Positions 54,056-62,560 are shown, counted from the stretch's first letter. The stretch is 64,000 bases of DNA from Paracraurococcus lichenis (GCF_030657435.1 NZ_JAUTWS010000004.1:219839-283838); one strand, 5' to 3'. Translations and numbers: made by a program. The notes: generated from the letters alone by a model not told the origin.

Positions 54056-54853
54056 TCAGCCCGCCGGCGCGGCGCCGAGCGCCATGGCGGCCGCGAAGGG
54101 GCAGCCGCCGGATTTGCGGCGCCGGCGGCCCTCGATGGCGTAGCGGCCGGGCGGCGTGTCGCGGTCGCGGTTCGGCACGACGATCGCGTCGTGATAGCCG
54201 GCCCAGTCCTGCGCGGAGAAGGCCTCGAGCCCGCCGACCATGGCCGCGCCGTTCAGCACCGCATCGGCATAGGCGGCCTGCGGCACCGGCTGGACCTGCA
54301 GGAAGGGCTCGCCGGCGCGGAAGGCGATCGGCGTGTCCGTCCGCGTCAGCCGCAGATTGGTGAAGAGCGGGCCGAACCAGCGATCCGCCTCGAGGATGCC
54401 CTCATAGGCCTCGTGGCCCGGGGCGCGCGGCAGGTTCGCGAGGTCGCGCAGCAGCAGGCTCCAGCCCGGGGCGGTGCGGGCGGCGAGGCCGGTCCAGACC
54501 TGCACCACGCCCGGCTCCTGCAGCGCGGTCAGGAAGGGCGGCGCGTAGTCGCCGATGCCCTCGGGTGCCGCGGCGCGGAAGCGTTCGGCGAAATGCGGGA
54601 ATTGCGCGGCGCCGAGCGGCAGCCAGTCCGGCAGCCCCGCCGTATGCCACCAGACCTGTCCGCCATCCCAGAGCAGGTCGAAGTCGATCGGCGGGGCGAT
54701 GTGCCAGCCGAAGCCCGCCGCCGCCGTCACCGCGTCGCAGTAGCGATAGGCGCGGGTCGGCAGGCTGCCGAGGGCGGAGCGGTCGGCCCGCTGCGGCAGC
54801 GGGGCCTCGGGGATCATCCGGTAGAAGGTGACGATGGCCGGTGTCGCGGTCAT
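54056..54853 (-). CDS. DUF6065-like protein beside a repeat peptide
   Basis: A 265-residue cytosolic protein without signal or membrane segments. TFYRMIPEAPLPQRADRSALGSLPTRAYRYCDAVTAAAGFGWHIAPPIDF and the later LEADRWFGPLFTNLRLTRTDTPIAF resemble the uncharacterised DUF6065 family as remembered, with moderate certainty. It is rich in Trp and ends in a basic Gly/Cys segment (RRRRKSGGCPF). It starts 63 bp after the repeat-peptide gene on the same strand, so the two are probably co-transcribed and the protein could act on, or be guided by, the peptide. Function unknown. Confidence 0.65.
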   Translation of the reverse strand: MTATPAIVTFYRMIPEAPLPQRADRSALGSLPTRAYRYCDAVTAAAGFGWHIAPPIDFDLLWDGGQVWWHTAGLPDWLPLGAAQFPHFAERFRAAAPEGIGDYAPPFLTALQEPGVVQVWTGLAARTAPGWSLLLRDLANLPRAPGHEAYEGILEADRWFGPLFTNLRLTRTDTPIAFRAGEPFLQVQPVPQAAYADAVLNGAAMVGGLEAFSAQDWAGYHDAIVVPNRDRDTPPGRYAIEGRRRRKSGGCPFAAAMALGAAPAG

Positions 54854-54916
54854 GGCTTGGTTTCCCGTCCCGATCGAGGCGCGGGGGCCGGCCGCGGGAC
54901 CGGCCCCCGGCCGGGC

Positions 54917-55105
54917 TCAGCCGCGGCGGACGCCGGCGCCGAGGCGCACCTTGCCGCTGTCCGCCACGGCCGCGGGGACCGCCAGCGGGGCCGGGCGGGT
55001 GGCGGGCGCGAGCGGGCGCAGCGCCGGGCGGGCAGGCTGGCGCACGCCGGCACCGAGGCGGACCAGGCCCTGATCGGCGACGGCGGCGAGGGTGATCTTG
55101 CGCAT
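54917..55105 (-). CDS. 62-residue peptide with duplicated 16-residue motif (possible precursor peptide)
   Basis: A small gene encoding a 62-residue peptide that contains the same motif twice: AAVADQGLVRLGAGVR (residues 7-22) and AAVADSGKVRLGAGVR (45-60), 14 of 16 identical, joined by a Pro/Ala/Arg linker of 22 residues. A short basic N-terminus (MRKITL) precedes the first copy. Duplicated cores in a tiny, highly expressed-looking gene suggest a precursor or signalling peptide. It lies ahead of the DUF6065-like gene and behind an AT-rich control region. Neither RiPP processing genes nor an exporter are adjacent, so modification is speculative. Confidence 0.65.
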   Translation of the reverse strand: MRKITLAAVADQGLVRLGAGVRQPARPALRPLAPATRPAPLAVPAAVADSGKVRLGAGVRRG

Positions 55106-55397
55106 GGGGGGTCTCCGTCCTGGGGGAGCGCCGGTGCGGGGGGCGCCGGATCCGTTGCGGGTCCCGGCGACCGCGGGGGCACCGGTCCCGCGGCACCGGA
55201 AAACTGGCACGAAACAGGAACGTGCTGCAAGGAAAAAAATCCATTAGAGGACTAAATTCCGTTAGCGTCTCATTAAGCCTCGTCTTGCCGGTGAAATTCA
55301 CACTCGCTTCACGCTCGGCATGCCGTTCTCACGCCCGGCCTGACGCTCGCGCGCGCATCTTCACGCCACGCGACATCGCTGCCAGGAGGGTTCGGGG
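55106..55397. promoter_or_regulatory. divergent control region with phased repeats
   Basis: A 292-bp gene-free span between the minus-strand peptide operon and the plus-strand 101-residue gene. The part at 55210-55275 is AT-rich (a GGAAAAAAATCC run, TTAGAGGACTAA). The part at 55297-55369 holds five imperfect copies of YTSACRCYCR starting at 55297, 55308, 55328, 55340 and 55360, i.e. steps of 11, 20, 12 and 20 bp, all on about one helix face. This arrangement resembles the direct repeats bound by SARP-type regulators, one of which is encoded just downstream. Function is inference. Confidence 0.4.
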
Positions 55398-55703
55398 ATG
55401 AGCATCGCCGCCGTGATCGCCATGGAAGACCAGGCCACCCAGCAGGACCCGGCCCGCATCCGCCGCGTCCTCGACGCCGCGCGGCGCTTCATCGCCTATC
55501 GCGAGCGCGCTGCGGCGCTCGCCAAGGGCCGGATGGCGGAGCCGGCGACGCTGGCCGAGGCGATCGACCGCGACTTCCTCGCCTTCGACATTACCCAGGC
55601 CGAGCGCGAGCTGCGCGCCGCCGTCATCGCCCTCGACCCCGATTCGGCACCGGTCTGGCTGGCCGAGCCGGAGGCACGGGCGCGGCACGCCGAGCGGGAC
55701 TGA
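55398..55703 (+). CDS. small helical protein, unknown function
   Basis: A 101-residue acidic and basic, mostly alpha-helical protein (IAMEDQATQQDPARIRRVLDAARRFIAYRERAAALAKG) without signal peptide or membrane segment. The ATG at 55398 follows AGGAGGG closely, so translation is convincing. It lies between the peptide control region and the BTAD regulator and may belong to the same system. Family not recognised. Confidence 0.65.
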   Translation: MSIAAVIAMEDQATQQDPARIRRVLDAARRFIAYRERAAALAKGRMAEPATLAEAIDRDFLAFDITQAERELRAAVIALDPDSAPVWLAEPEARARHAERD

Positions 55704-55776
55704 CGCGGGCCGAGCAGCGGCTCCATCGCTCGCGAAACCTTCTGGCGAAGATCGTCCGATTTCCTTCCATATACGG

Positions 55777-57813
55777 ATGAATTCCCTCGCCCCCTGGCCC
55801 ATATCCTGCCGTGACATGGGCGCCAGCCTGATCCTCGCCGAGCCTCCCCAGCCGGGTGGCGGCCCCGCCGTCGCGCCCTCGCTCCGACTCGTGCTGATCG
55901 GGCGGATGGAGGCCTGGAGCCTCGCCAGCGTCCCCGCCCTGCCGCGCTCGCGCAAGGCACGCGCCCTGCTCGCCATGCTGGGCCTCGCCGCCGGCGCGCC
56001 GGTGCCGCGCGCCCGGCTCGGCGCCCTGCTCTGGTCCGGCCGGGGGGAGGAGCAGCGGCGTACCTCCCTCCGCCAAGCGCTGCACGAGCTGCAGGAGGCG
56101 CTGGCCGAGGCCGGCGCGCCGGCGGTGGTCGCCGGCCGCGATGCACTGGCCCTGCCGGCGGAGCAGGTCTGGGTCGATGCCGTGGAGGTGGCGCGGGCCG
56201 GGGCCGCGCGGCCCGGCGCGCTGGACCTGCTGACGGCGGAGCTCCTCGCCGATCTCGACGGCGTCGATCCCGCCCTCGACGCCTGGCTGGCCGCCGAGCG
56301 GCAGCGCCTGCGCGCCCATGCCGCCGGGGAGGCGCAGGCGCTGCTCGCCGCCGCGTCCGAACCCGGCGCCATCGCCGCGGCGGCGCGCCGGCTGCTCGCC
56401 ATCGATCCGGGGCAGGAGGAGGCCTGGCGCAGCCTGGTCCGGGCGGAACTCGCGCGCGGCGAGCGCGGCGCGGCGCTCGCCGCCTGCGAGGCCTGCCGCG
56501 CGGCGCTCGCCGCCCGGCACGGCGCCGCGCCCGCCGCCGAGACGGAGGCGCTGGAGCGGGCGGTGCGCGAGGGCGGCCTGCCCGCCGCGCCGCCCGCGCC
56601 GGCGCCGCGGCGCGGCTCGGCCCGCGGCGCGCGGCTCGGCGTGCTGCCGCTTGCCCTGCTCGGGACGGAGGCGGCGGAGCACCTCTCGGCGGGGCTCGCC
56701 GAGGAACTCACCGCGGCGCTCGCCGCGCTGCGCTGGATCTTCGTGGTCGACAGCGCCTCCCTCGCCACGGAAGCCGGCCGCAGCGACCCGGAGGCGGCGG
56801 CGCGCCGGCTCGGCCTCGACTTCCTGCTGGCGGGCTCGGTGCAGCGCGCCGGCCTGCGCATCCGCGTGACGCTGCGGCTGACCGACCTGCGCGAGGCCGG
56901 CGGCGTGGTCTGGACCCAGCGCTTCGACCGCGACGCGGACGACCTGCTGGCGCTGCAGGACGAGGTGGCGGCGAGCGTGGTTGCCCGCATCGACCCGGAG
57001 ATCCTGCTGATCGAGGCCTCGCGCGCGACCGCCCGCGGGCCTGTCGGCGCCTCGGCCTACGACCTGCTGCTGCGGGCCATCCCGGCCCTGCACCGGCTGG
57101 ACCGCGAGGGCTTCGCCGCCGCCGGCCGCTGGCTGCGCGAGGCCATGGCGCTCGAGCCCGACTATGCCCCGGCGCAGGCCTGGGGCGCCTATTGGCACCT
57201 GCTGATGCTGGGGCAGGGCTGGCACCAGGGCGAGGCCGCGGCGGCGATGGCGGAGGCGGAGCGGCTGGCGACGCGCGCCATCGCGCTCGACCCGCTGGAT
57301 GCGCAGGCGCTGACCATCCTCGGCCATGTGCATGCCTATCTGCACCACCATGCCGAGGAGGCGGTGGCGCTGCACCGCCGGGCGCTGGCGCTGAACCCGA
57401 ACCTTGCCATGGCCTGGGTCTTCCTCTCGCTCGCCGAGACCTATTGCGGCGACCATGCCGCGGCGCTGCGGCACCACGACCGCTACCGCGAACTGGCGCC
57501 CTGCCACCCGCATGCCTTCTTCTTCGATGCGGCGCGGTCGATGCCGCTGCTGGCGCTCGGCCGGCATGCCGAGGCGGCGGAGGTCTGCAGCGCCGCCATT
57601 GCGCTGCAGCCCGGCTTCAGCTTCCCCTACAAGATCCGCCTGGCGGCGCTCGGGCATCTCGGCCGGGTCGCGGAGGCCGCGGCGGTGCGGGCGCGCCTGC
57701 TGGCGATCGAGCCCAATTTCACCCTGGCGCAGGCCGCGGCGCGTGCGCCCATGCGGCGCCTGGCGGACCGGGAGACTTATCTGAAGGGCCTCCGCCTCGG
57801 CGGCCTCGCCTGA
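55777..57813 (+). CDS. SARP-like BTAD/TPR transcriptional regulator
   Basis: A 678-residue regulator. The N-terminal part (about residues 35-110; SRKARALLAMLGLAAGAPVPRARLGALLWSGRGEEQRRTSLRQAL) looks like the winged-helix plus BTAD unit of Streptomyces antibiotic regulatory proteins and related AfsR-like activators. A helical BTAD continues to about 260, then a middle alpha/beta domain (LGVLPLALLGTEAAEHLSAGLAEELTAALAAL, SVQRAGLRIRVTLRLTDLREAGGVVWTQRFDR) typical of TPR adenylate-cyclase-like regulators. Finally come TPR repeats to the C-terminus. No cyclase catalytic domain. The start could also be ATG 55816. Its neighbourhood points to control of the peptide cassette. Confidence 0.8.
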   Translation: MNSLAPWPISCRDMGASLILAEPPQPGGGPAVAPSLRLVLIGRMEAWSLASVPALPRSRKARALLAMLGLAAGAPVPRARLGALLWSGRGEEQRRTSLRQALHELQEALAEAGAPAVVAGRDALALPAEQVWVDAVEVARAGAARPGALDLLTAELLADLDGVDPALDAWLAAERQRLRAHAAGEAQALLAAASEPGAIAAAARRLLAIDPGQEEAWRSLVRAELARGERGAALAACEACRAALAARHGAAPAAETEALERAVREGGLPAAPPAPAPRRGSARGARLGVLPLALLGTEAAEHLSAGLAEELTAALAALRWIFVVDSASLATEAGRSDPEAAARRLGLDFLLAGSVQRAGLRIRVTLRLTDLREAGGVVWTQRFDRDADDLLALQDEVAASVVARIDPEILLIEASRATARGPVGASAYDLLLRAIPALHRLDREGFAAAGRWLREAMALEPDYAPAQAWGAYWHLLMLGQGWHQGEAAAAMAEAERLATRAIALDPLDAQALTILGHVHAYLHHHAEEAVALHRRALALNPNLAMAWVFLSLAETYCGDHAAALRHHDRYRELAPCHPHAFFFDAARSMPLLALGRHAEAAEVCSAAIALQPGFSFPYKIRLAALGHLGRVAEAAAVRARLLAIEPNFTLAQAAARAPMRRLADRETYLKGLRLGGLA

Positions 57814-57817
57814 AGGG

Positions 57818-57862
57818 GAAGGCGCCACCGCGCCTTCGACACCGTCGAAGTGCACTCGACGG
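57818..57862. terminator. tandem terminator hairpins
   Basis: Two successive perfect stems right after the regulator stop: GAAGGCGC (57818-57825) with GCGCCTTC (57830-57837) around CACC, and CCGTCGA (57842-57848) with TCGACGG (57856-57862). They lie between convergent genes, so they probably end transcripts from both sides, though no T-run is present. Confidence 0.55.
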
Positions 57863-57896
57863 GGTCGGCCGCGCTGCCTGCGCGCCCGCTCCGTGC

Positions 57897-59438
57897 TCAG
57901 TCCATCGCCGCATGCGCCGGGTCGGCGGCGACCGCCCGCGCCGGCCGGCGCATCAGCGGCAGCAGCATCAGCATGCACAGCGCCAGCAGCATCAGCAGGT
58001 GGAAGTCGTTGCCATAGGCGATGATGCTGGACTGCCGCGTCACCTCCGCATTCAGCGCCGCCGCGCCCTCAGGGGTCGCGAAGTTCCAGAAGCGGTGGAT
58101 CGAGGGCAGCTCGAAGAGCCGGTTCAGCGGCGTCACGTGCTCGGCAAGCGAGCTGTGCATGACCTGCGTGTTGCGCGTCAGCAGCGCCGACATCGCCGAG
58201 ATGCCGATGGCCGAGCCGAGGTTGCGCAGCAGGCTGATCAGCGAGGTCCCGTCGGTGCGCAGCGCCGGATCGAGGGTGGCGAAGGCGACGAGGTTCAGCG
58301 GGATGAAGACGAAGCCGAGGCCCATGCCCTGCACCACCGTCACCAGCATCAGCCAGTGCATCGGGATGTCGGGCGTCCAGTAGGTCATGTCCCACAGCGT
58401 CCAGGAAAGGATCAGGATGCCGAAGGCCATGATCTTGCGCGGGTCGATGCGGCTGGCGATCCGGCCGGAGATGAACATCGCCGCCATCGTCCCGATGCCG
58501 CGCGGCGCCATGGCGAGGCCGGCGGTGAAGACCGGGTAGTCCGCCAGCGTCTGCAGATAGGGCGCGAGCAGCGCCGAGGTGGCGAAGAGGATGACGCCGA
58601 CCGCGAACATGATGCCGAGGCCGGCGGCGAAGTTCCGGTCGCGGAAGATGCGCGGCGGGATGAAGGGCCGCTCGGCCAGCATCAGGTGCACGACGAAGAG
58701 GTAGATGCCGAGCCCGGCGAGCGTCGCCTCGATCTGGATCTCGGGGGAGCCGAACCAGTTCTTCAGCTCGCCGCGGTCGAGCATGATCTGCAGCGCGCCG
58801 AGGCCGAGCGCGAGCACGCCGAAGCCGGTCCAGTCGAAGCGCCGGCCCGGCGCCGCGCCGCCCTTGGGCAGGAAGAGGAGCAGGCCGAGGAAGGCCAGCA
58901 CGCCGAAGGGCAGGTTGACGTAGAAGACCCAGCGCCAGTTGAGGTTCTCGGTGAGGTAGCCGCCGAGGGTCGGGCCGAGGATCGGCCCCACCATCACGCC
59001 CATGCCCCAGATCGCCATGGCGGAGCCGCGCTGCTCCGGCGGGTAGATGTCGAGCATGGTGGATTGCGACAGCGGCACCAGCGCCGCCCCGAAGGCGCCC
59101 TGCAGCAGCCGGAAGATCACCATCTGGTCCAGCGACTGCGCCGCGCCGCAGAGCACGCTGGCGAGCGTGAAGCCGCCGACCGAGAGGAGGAAGACCGTCC
59201 GCCTCCCGTAGCGCCCGACCAGGAAGCCGACGGGCGCTGTCAGGATGGCGGCGGCGGTGATGTAGCTGGTCAGCACCCAGGTGATCTGGTCGGCCGTCGC
59301 CGCCAGCCCGCCCTGCATGTAAGGCAGGGCGACATTGGCGATGGTGCCGTCCAGCGCCTGCATCAGCGTCGCCACCATGGCGCAGACGGTGATCAGGGCA
59401 CGGTGCGGCACCGCGCCCTGGCTTGTGGAGTCCGACAT
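57897..59438 (-). CDS. DHA2 family (EmrB-type) MFS efflux transporter
   Basis: A 513-residue drug:proton antiporter of the 14-helix DHA2 family. MQALDGTIANVALPYMQGGL is the helix 1 motif D region, LVGRYGRRTVFLLSVGGF is MFS motif A, and GPILGPTLGGYLTENLNWRWVFYVNLPFG is motif C with its conserved loop, as in EmrB. It starts two bases after the stop of its HlyD-type partner. Together they would export hydrophobic toxicants across both membranes with a TolC channel from elsewhere. Confidence 0.93.
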   Translation of the reverse strand: MSDSTSQGAVPHRALITVCAMVATLMQALDGTIANVALPYMQGGLAATADQITWVLTSYITAAAILTAPVGFLVGRYGRRTVFLLSVGGFTLASVLCGAAQSLDQMVIFRLLQGAFGAALVPLSQSTMLDIYPPEQRGSAMAIWGMGVMVGPILGPTLGGYLTENLNWRWVFYVNLPFGVLAFLGLLLFLPKGGAAPGRRFDWTGFGVLALGLGALQIMLDRGELKNWFGSPEIQIEATLAGLGIYLFVVHLMLAERPFIPPRIFRDRNFAAGLGIMFAVGVILFATSALLAPYLQTLADYPVFTAGLAMAPRGIGTMAAMFISGRIASRIDPRKIMAFGILILSWTLWDMTYWTPDIPMHWLMLVTVVQGMGLGFVFIPLNLVAFATLDPALRTDGTSLISLLRNLGSAIGISAMSALLTRNTQVMHSSLAEHVTPLNRLFELPSIHRFWNFATPEGAAALNAEVTRQSSIIAYGNDFHLLMLLALCMLMLLPLMRRPARAVAADPAHAAMD

Positions 59439-59440
59439 GG

Positions 59441-60547
59441 TCAGCCGCCGATCAGGTCGCTCAGGTGCCGCTCATGCCCGGTGTCGATGGAGACGACGGC
59501 GCTCATGCCGGCGCGGAGCCGCGGCCCGTCCTTGGGCTGCTCGACGCGGATGCGGATGGGGATGCGCTGCACCACCTTCACCCAGTTGCCCGAGGCGTTC
59601 TGCGCCGGCAGCACGCTGAAGGTGCTGCCGCTGGCCGGGCTGATGCTCTCGACCGTGCCCTGCCAGGTCACGCCGGGATAGGTGTCGACCGTCACCGTCG
59701 TCGCGTCGCCCTGCTTCACATGCGTCAGGTCGGTCTCCTTCGGCAGCGCATCCACCCAGACCCGGTCCGAGGAGACGAGGGCGAAGGCGGGCGTCGCCGC
59801 GCCCAGGTACTGCCCGGGCTGGACGGAGGAGACCTGCGTCACGACGCCGGCGAAGGGCGCGCGGATGGTCGCGTGGTCGAGCTGCCGGCGCGCCTCGGCG
59901 AGGCGGGCCTCGGCGGCGCGGTAGTCCGGGTGCTGCTCGACCGGCGCATCGGCCTTGCCGCCGAGCTTGGCGAGCTGCACCTGTGCCTGCACGCGGAGCG
60001 ATTCGAGCTGCTGCTGCGCCTGGGCGAGGCCGAAGCGCGCCTGGTCATAGGCGGCGCGGGTCACGGCGCCGGAGCTGACGATCTGCGCGGCGCGGTCATT
60101 GGTCGCCTGGGCGAGCTGCACCGCCGCTTCCTGCGCCGCGATGTCGCGCTGGATGCGGCGGTAGTCCGCCTGCATGGCCTCGAGGTTCAGTCGGGTCTGC
60201 AGCACGGCGGCCTCGGCCTGCTGCTCGGCATACTGGAAGGGGGCGGGGTCGAGCGTGACCAGCACCTGGCCCTGCTGCACGGCATCGCCCTCCCGCACCG
60301 CGATGCGCTGGACGATGCCGGCGACGTCGGTCGAAACCAGCAGCTTGTCGGCCTGCACATAGGCGTCGTCGGTACCGGCATAGCGGCCGCCCTGCAGCCA
60401 GAACTCGCCGGCGCCGGCGGCCACGACCAGGATGCCGCCGATCATGAGCACGGGGCGCAGCCAGCGGCGGCGGCGCGGCGGTGCGGCCTCGGCCTGCGTC
60501 GTCGTGTCCGGAACGTCCCTCGCGGCGCGGATCGAACCTTCGGGCAT
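59441..60547 (-). CDS. EmrA-type HlyD family secretion/efflux adaptor
   Basis: A 368-residue membrane fusion protein with a single N-terminal helix (about residues 29-47, WLRPVLMIGGILVVAAGAG). A biotin-lipoyl domain (VAGIVQRIAVREGDAVQQGQVLVTLDPAPF), a long coiled coil and a beta-barrel (DHATIRAPFAGVVTQVSSVQPGQYL, VDALPKETDL) follow. This order fits EmrA, the adaptor for EmrB. It lies between the MarR gene, 15 bp upstream, and the EmrB gene, 2 bp downstream, in one operon. Confidence 0.93.
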   Translation of the reverse strand: MPEGSIRAARDVPDTTTQAEAAPPRRRRWLRPVLMIGGILVVAAGAGEFWLQGGRYAGTDDAYVQADKLLVSTDVAGIVQRIAVREGDAVQQGQVLVTLDPAPFQYAEQQAEAAVLQTRLNLEAMQADYRRIQRDIAAQEAAVQLAQATNDRAAQIVSSGAVTRAAYDQARFGLAQAQQQLESLRVQAQVQLAKLGGKADAPVEQHPDYRAAEARLAEARRQLDHATIRAPFAGVVTQVSSVQPGQYLGAATPAFALVSSDRVWVDALPKETDLTHVKQGDATTVTVDTYPGVTWQGTVESISPASGSTFSVLPAQNASGNWVKVVQRIPIRIRVEQPKDGPRLRAGMSAVVSIDTGHERHLSDLIGG

Positions 60548-60562
60548 GGTGGTGTCGCTTTC

Positions 60563-61015
60563 TCAGGCGGCCTCGCCGGTCTCGCCGGCGGCCAGCAGGT
60601 TGGTCTTCATCAGCAGCAGGGCCTCGATCACCGCCTGGCGGCGTTCGGGGCTGAGGCCGGCCGTGACCTCGGCATCGAAGGCGATGCGGACCTGGTCGAT
60701 CTCGGCCAGCACCGGGTCGGCGGCCGGGGTCAGGTGCAGGCGCCAGACGCGGCGATCGGCCGGGTCGGCGCGCCGTTCCACCAGGCCGCGGGCGGCGAGG
60801 CGGTCCACCAGCCGGCCGACGCTGATGGGCTCGACCTCCAGGATCTCGGCCAGCGCGCGCTGGGTCATGCCGCCGCAACGGCGCAAGCGCACGAGGATCA
60901 TCCACTGCGCGCGGGTCATGCCATGGGCGCGGGCGCGGCGGTCGGCCAGCGTGCGCATCAGCCGGGCGACATCGTGCAGCAGGATCAGGAGGTTGGGTTC
61001 GTGGGTATCGGGCAT
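60563..61015 (-). CDS. MarR family transcriptional regulator of the EmrAB-type operon
   Basis: A 150-residue MarR protein. A winged helix spans about residues 45-110 (RLRRCGGMTQRALAEILEVEPISVGRLVDRLAARGLVERRADPADRRVWRLHLTPAAD); the DRR wing motif is typical. It is the first gene of the minus-strand efflux operon, as in mprA-emrAB of E. coli. An inverted repeat with a -10 like sequence lies just ahead of it, so negative autoregulation relieved by drugs is likely. Confidence 0.93.
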   Translation of the reverse strand: MPDTHEPNLLILLHDVARLMRTLADRRARAHGMTRAQWMILVRLRRCGGMTQRALAEILEVEPISVGRLVDRLAARGLVERRADPADRRVWRLHLTPAADPVLAEIDQVRIAFDAEVTAGLSPERRQAVIEALLLMKTNLLAAGETGEAA

Positions 61016-61031
61016 GGGAAGCTCTGACGCG

Positions 61032-61063
61032 GCTGAATATAAGCAGCGTTATGGTCAGCCCAA
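61032..61063 (-). promoter_or_regulatory. promoter/operator of the MarR-EmrAB operon
   Basis: Minus strand: -35 TTGGGC (61063-61058) and -10 TATATT (61041-61036) spaced 16 bp, with the -10 lying inside an inverted repeat GCTG (61032-61035) N8 CAGC (61044-61047). A MarR dimer bound here would block RNA polymerase. The -10 ends about 20 bp before the marR start. Confidence 0.55.
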
Positions 61064-61427
61064 CACCCAACGCGTGCCTCCAGCCGGCGGTCGCCATCAC
61101 GTCGCCGTGTGTTCCGAATCTCGGCGGGATGCGGTTCCGGTGGACCCGGGCGGTCGCGGCGTGCTATAGGAAAGTTGTCAGCGCGAGGAATGCGCCCGGA
61201 TGCGGGGCGGCCCGTAAAATTCCTCAATTCTAAAATTGCTCGCCGGCAAGGCCTTCGAAACGCAGGGAAATCCGGCGAAAGGGCCGCTTCGGACTCAGCA
61301 GTCTTGAGCGGTATTAGGTAGCAGGCGCCACCACGCTCACCCGTCGCCTCAGCTTGCGGTATTACGCGTGGTTGGTTTGATAATGACGCTGGTGGGGCTT
61401 TCAGCGACGCCGGGTGCGCAAGCCGCG
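61064..61427. other. gene-free spacer at the edge of the lower-GC segment
   Basis: No convincing gene on either strand. GC content falls visibly after about 61200 (AAATTCCTCAATTCTAAAATT), marking the boundary between the efflux operon and the accessory segment. No tRNA gene, integrase site or long repeat was recognised. Confidence 0.5.
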
Positions 61428-62498
61428 TCAGTCCGCGAAGTTTCCATACTCGGCAGACTTAATCACAACTGGGCCGGTTGCGACCGGACCTTTCTGACTC
61501 AAGTCGATAGCGAATGCCATAATAGTATCGTTTATTGCGTCGAATGCGAAACCGGTCTGGTGCAGTGCGTCGTCGCCGGCAACACGGTAGGTGATACAGC
61601 CAGCCAGAATGGGGCTCACGTAGAGCGGCTGCGGCTGTCGAGGAGTGTTCCGAATGTTTTGCTGGACCCAGACCGCATAAAGATCTTCGGAGGTTCGTGC
61701 AAAACTACCGGCGCCGGACAGGGTCGCTTGGATTGTCTCACTTTGTCCAGGGAGAAGCGTTTCTCTGTACTGGGACAGAGAACGCTCGGCGCCGGTGAGT
61801 TGTGGGCGGCACAAACTACGCGTTGCCTGAACATCAAATTTTTCGATCTTCCGAAGTATGAGTTTAGTGTTGATCGATATATGATCAGCGGGCGAATGAC
61901 CCGCGTTAGTTATTTTATAGGAAGCAAATGCGACTATGCCGGCGCCGGCCGGAAAATGTTGCATAGCGACCATTGTCAGATCATCAACGAGCAGCCATGC
62001 GCGCTGGGCCATGGTCATAGCTCTAAGTTGCTCTTGAGCGGCGCGCGCTTGGGCCTGAACCGCGATGGTCTGGTCGTGTGCCTCGGCAACCAGTTGGGTC
62101 AAGCCAGCCACCGCGGCTTTAAGGTCGGAGGTATCCTCAGCGTTTCGCAGCGTCAGGTAGGAGACGGCAAGCGAGCCGAGAGCGACCAAGAGCGTCAGGG
62201 CTTCGTTGACAGTCAGACGCCACGGAAAGCGGCTGGAGCCGCCTTGATGCTCCTGGCGGTCGCGCTTGGCGCTGTGGGTTTCGCTTGGGGCTTGCCCGCC
62301 CTGCATGGACGCCAACTCGGGATGAGCCGGCGAAACCGTGTTCGGTGCGGCTGCTACAGCCTCGCTTTGCTTGCGTTGGCCTTCTTCATTCTCAGCCAAT
62401 GGGCGGCTCCACTTCTGAGCCGCCGACACAGCGAGCCTTGGGGTGTGGGCGGCTTTGCGCTGAATGACGAGCGCGTCTCGTGACCACGATCCATCCAA
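61428..62498 (-). CDS. membrane-anchored hypothetical protein, accessory segment
   Basis: A protein of up to 356 residues, with one predicted membrane helix (TVNEALTLLVALGSLAVSYLTL, about residues 95-116), a coiled coil (DTSDLKAAVAGLTQLVAEAHDQTIAVQAQARAAQEQLR) and a C-terminal beta-rich part beginning QRAWLLVDDLTM with the pattern YKITNAGHSPADHISI. The ATG at 62306 (MQGGQAPSE) is a plausible alternative start. The minus strand is preferred over a long overlapping plus-strand reading because it alone has a coherent domain plan. It resembles the next gene upstream. Codon use is less GC-rich than the core. Function unknown. Confidence 0.65.
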   Translation of the reverse strand: MDGSWSRDALVIQRKAAHTPRLAVSAAQKWSRPLAENEEGQRKQSEAVAAAPNTVSPAHPELASMQGGQAPSETHSAKRDRQEHQGGSSRFPWRLTVNEALTLLVALGSLAVSYLTLRNAEDTSDLKAAVAGLTQLVAEAHDQTIAVQAQARAAQEQLRAMTMAQRAWLLVDDLTMVAMQHFPAGAGIVAFASYKITNAGHSPADHISINTKLILRKIEKFDVQATRSLCRPQLTGAERSLSQYRETLLPGQSETIQATLSGAGSFARTSEDLYAVWVQQNIRNTPRQPQPLYVSPILAGCITYRVAGDDALHQTGFAFDAINDTIMAFAIDLSQKGPVATGPVVIKSAEYGNFAD

Positions 62499-62560
62499 CC
62501 CTGGCCGCCAAGTTCGCTACGGGTATCCGCAAATGCCTTGCGCACACGAAGGGTGCTTTC

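Noticed and set aside
55777..57813. Adenylate cyclase function for the TPR regulator.
   Set aside because: The architecture resembles cyclase-linked TPR proteins, but no class III cyclase catalytic motifs are present; it is a DNA-binding/BTAD regulator instead.
57192..59681. A long plus-strand frame opposite the MFS transporter.
   Set aside because: His/Arg/Glu-rich shadow without domains; the DHA2 transporter on the minus strand is unmistakable.
61368..62483. A 371-codon plus-strand frame with a signal-like start.
   Set aside because: The opposite strand gives a coherent membrane/coiled-coil protein related to its neighbour; this frame has no recognisable plan.
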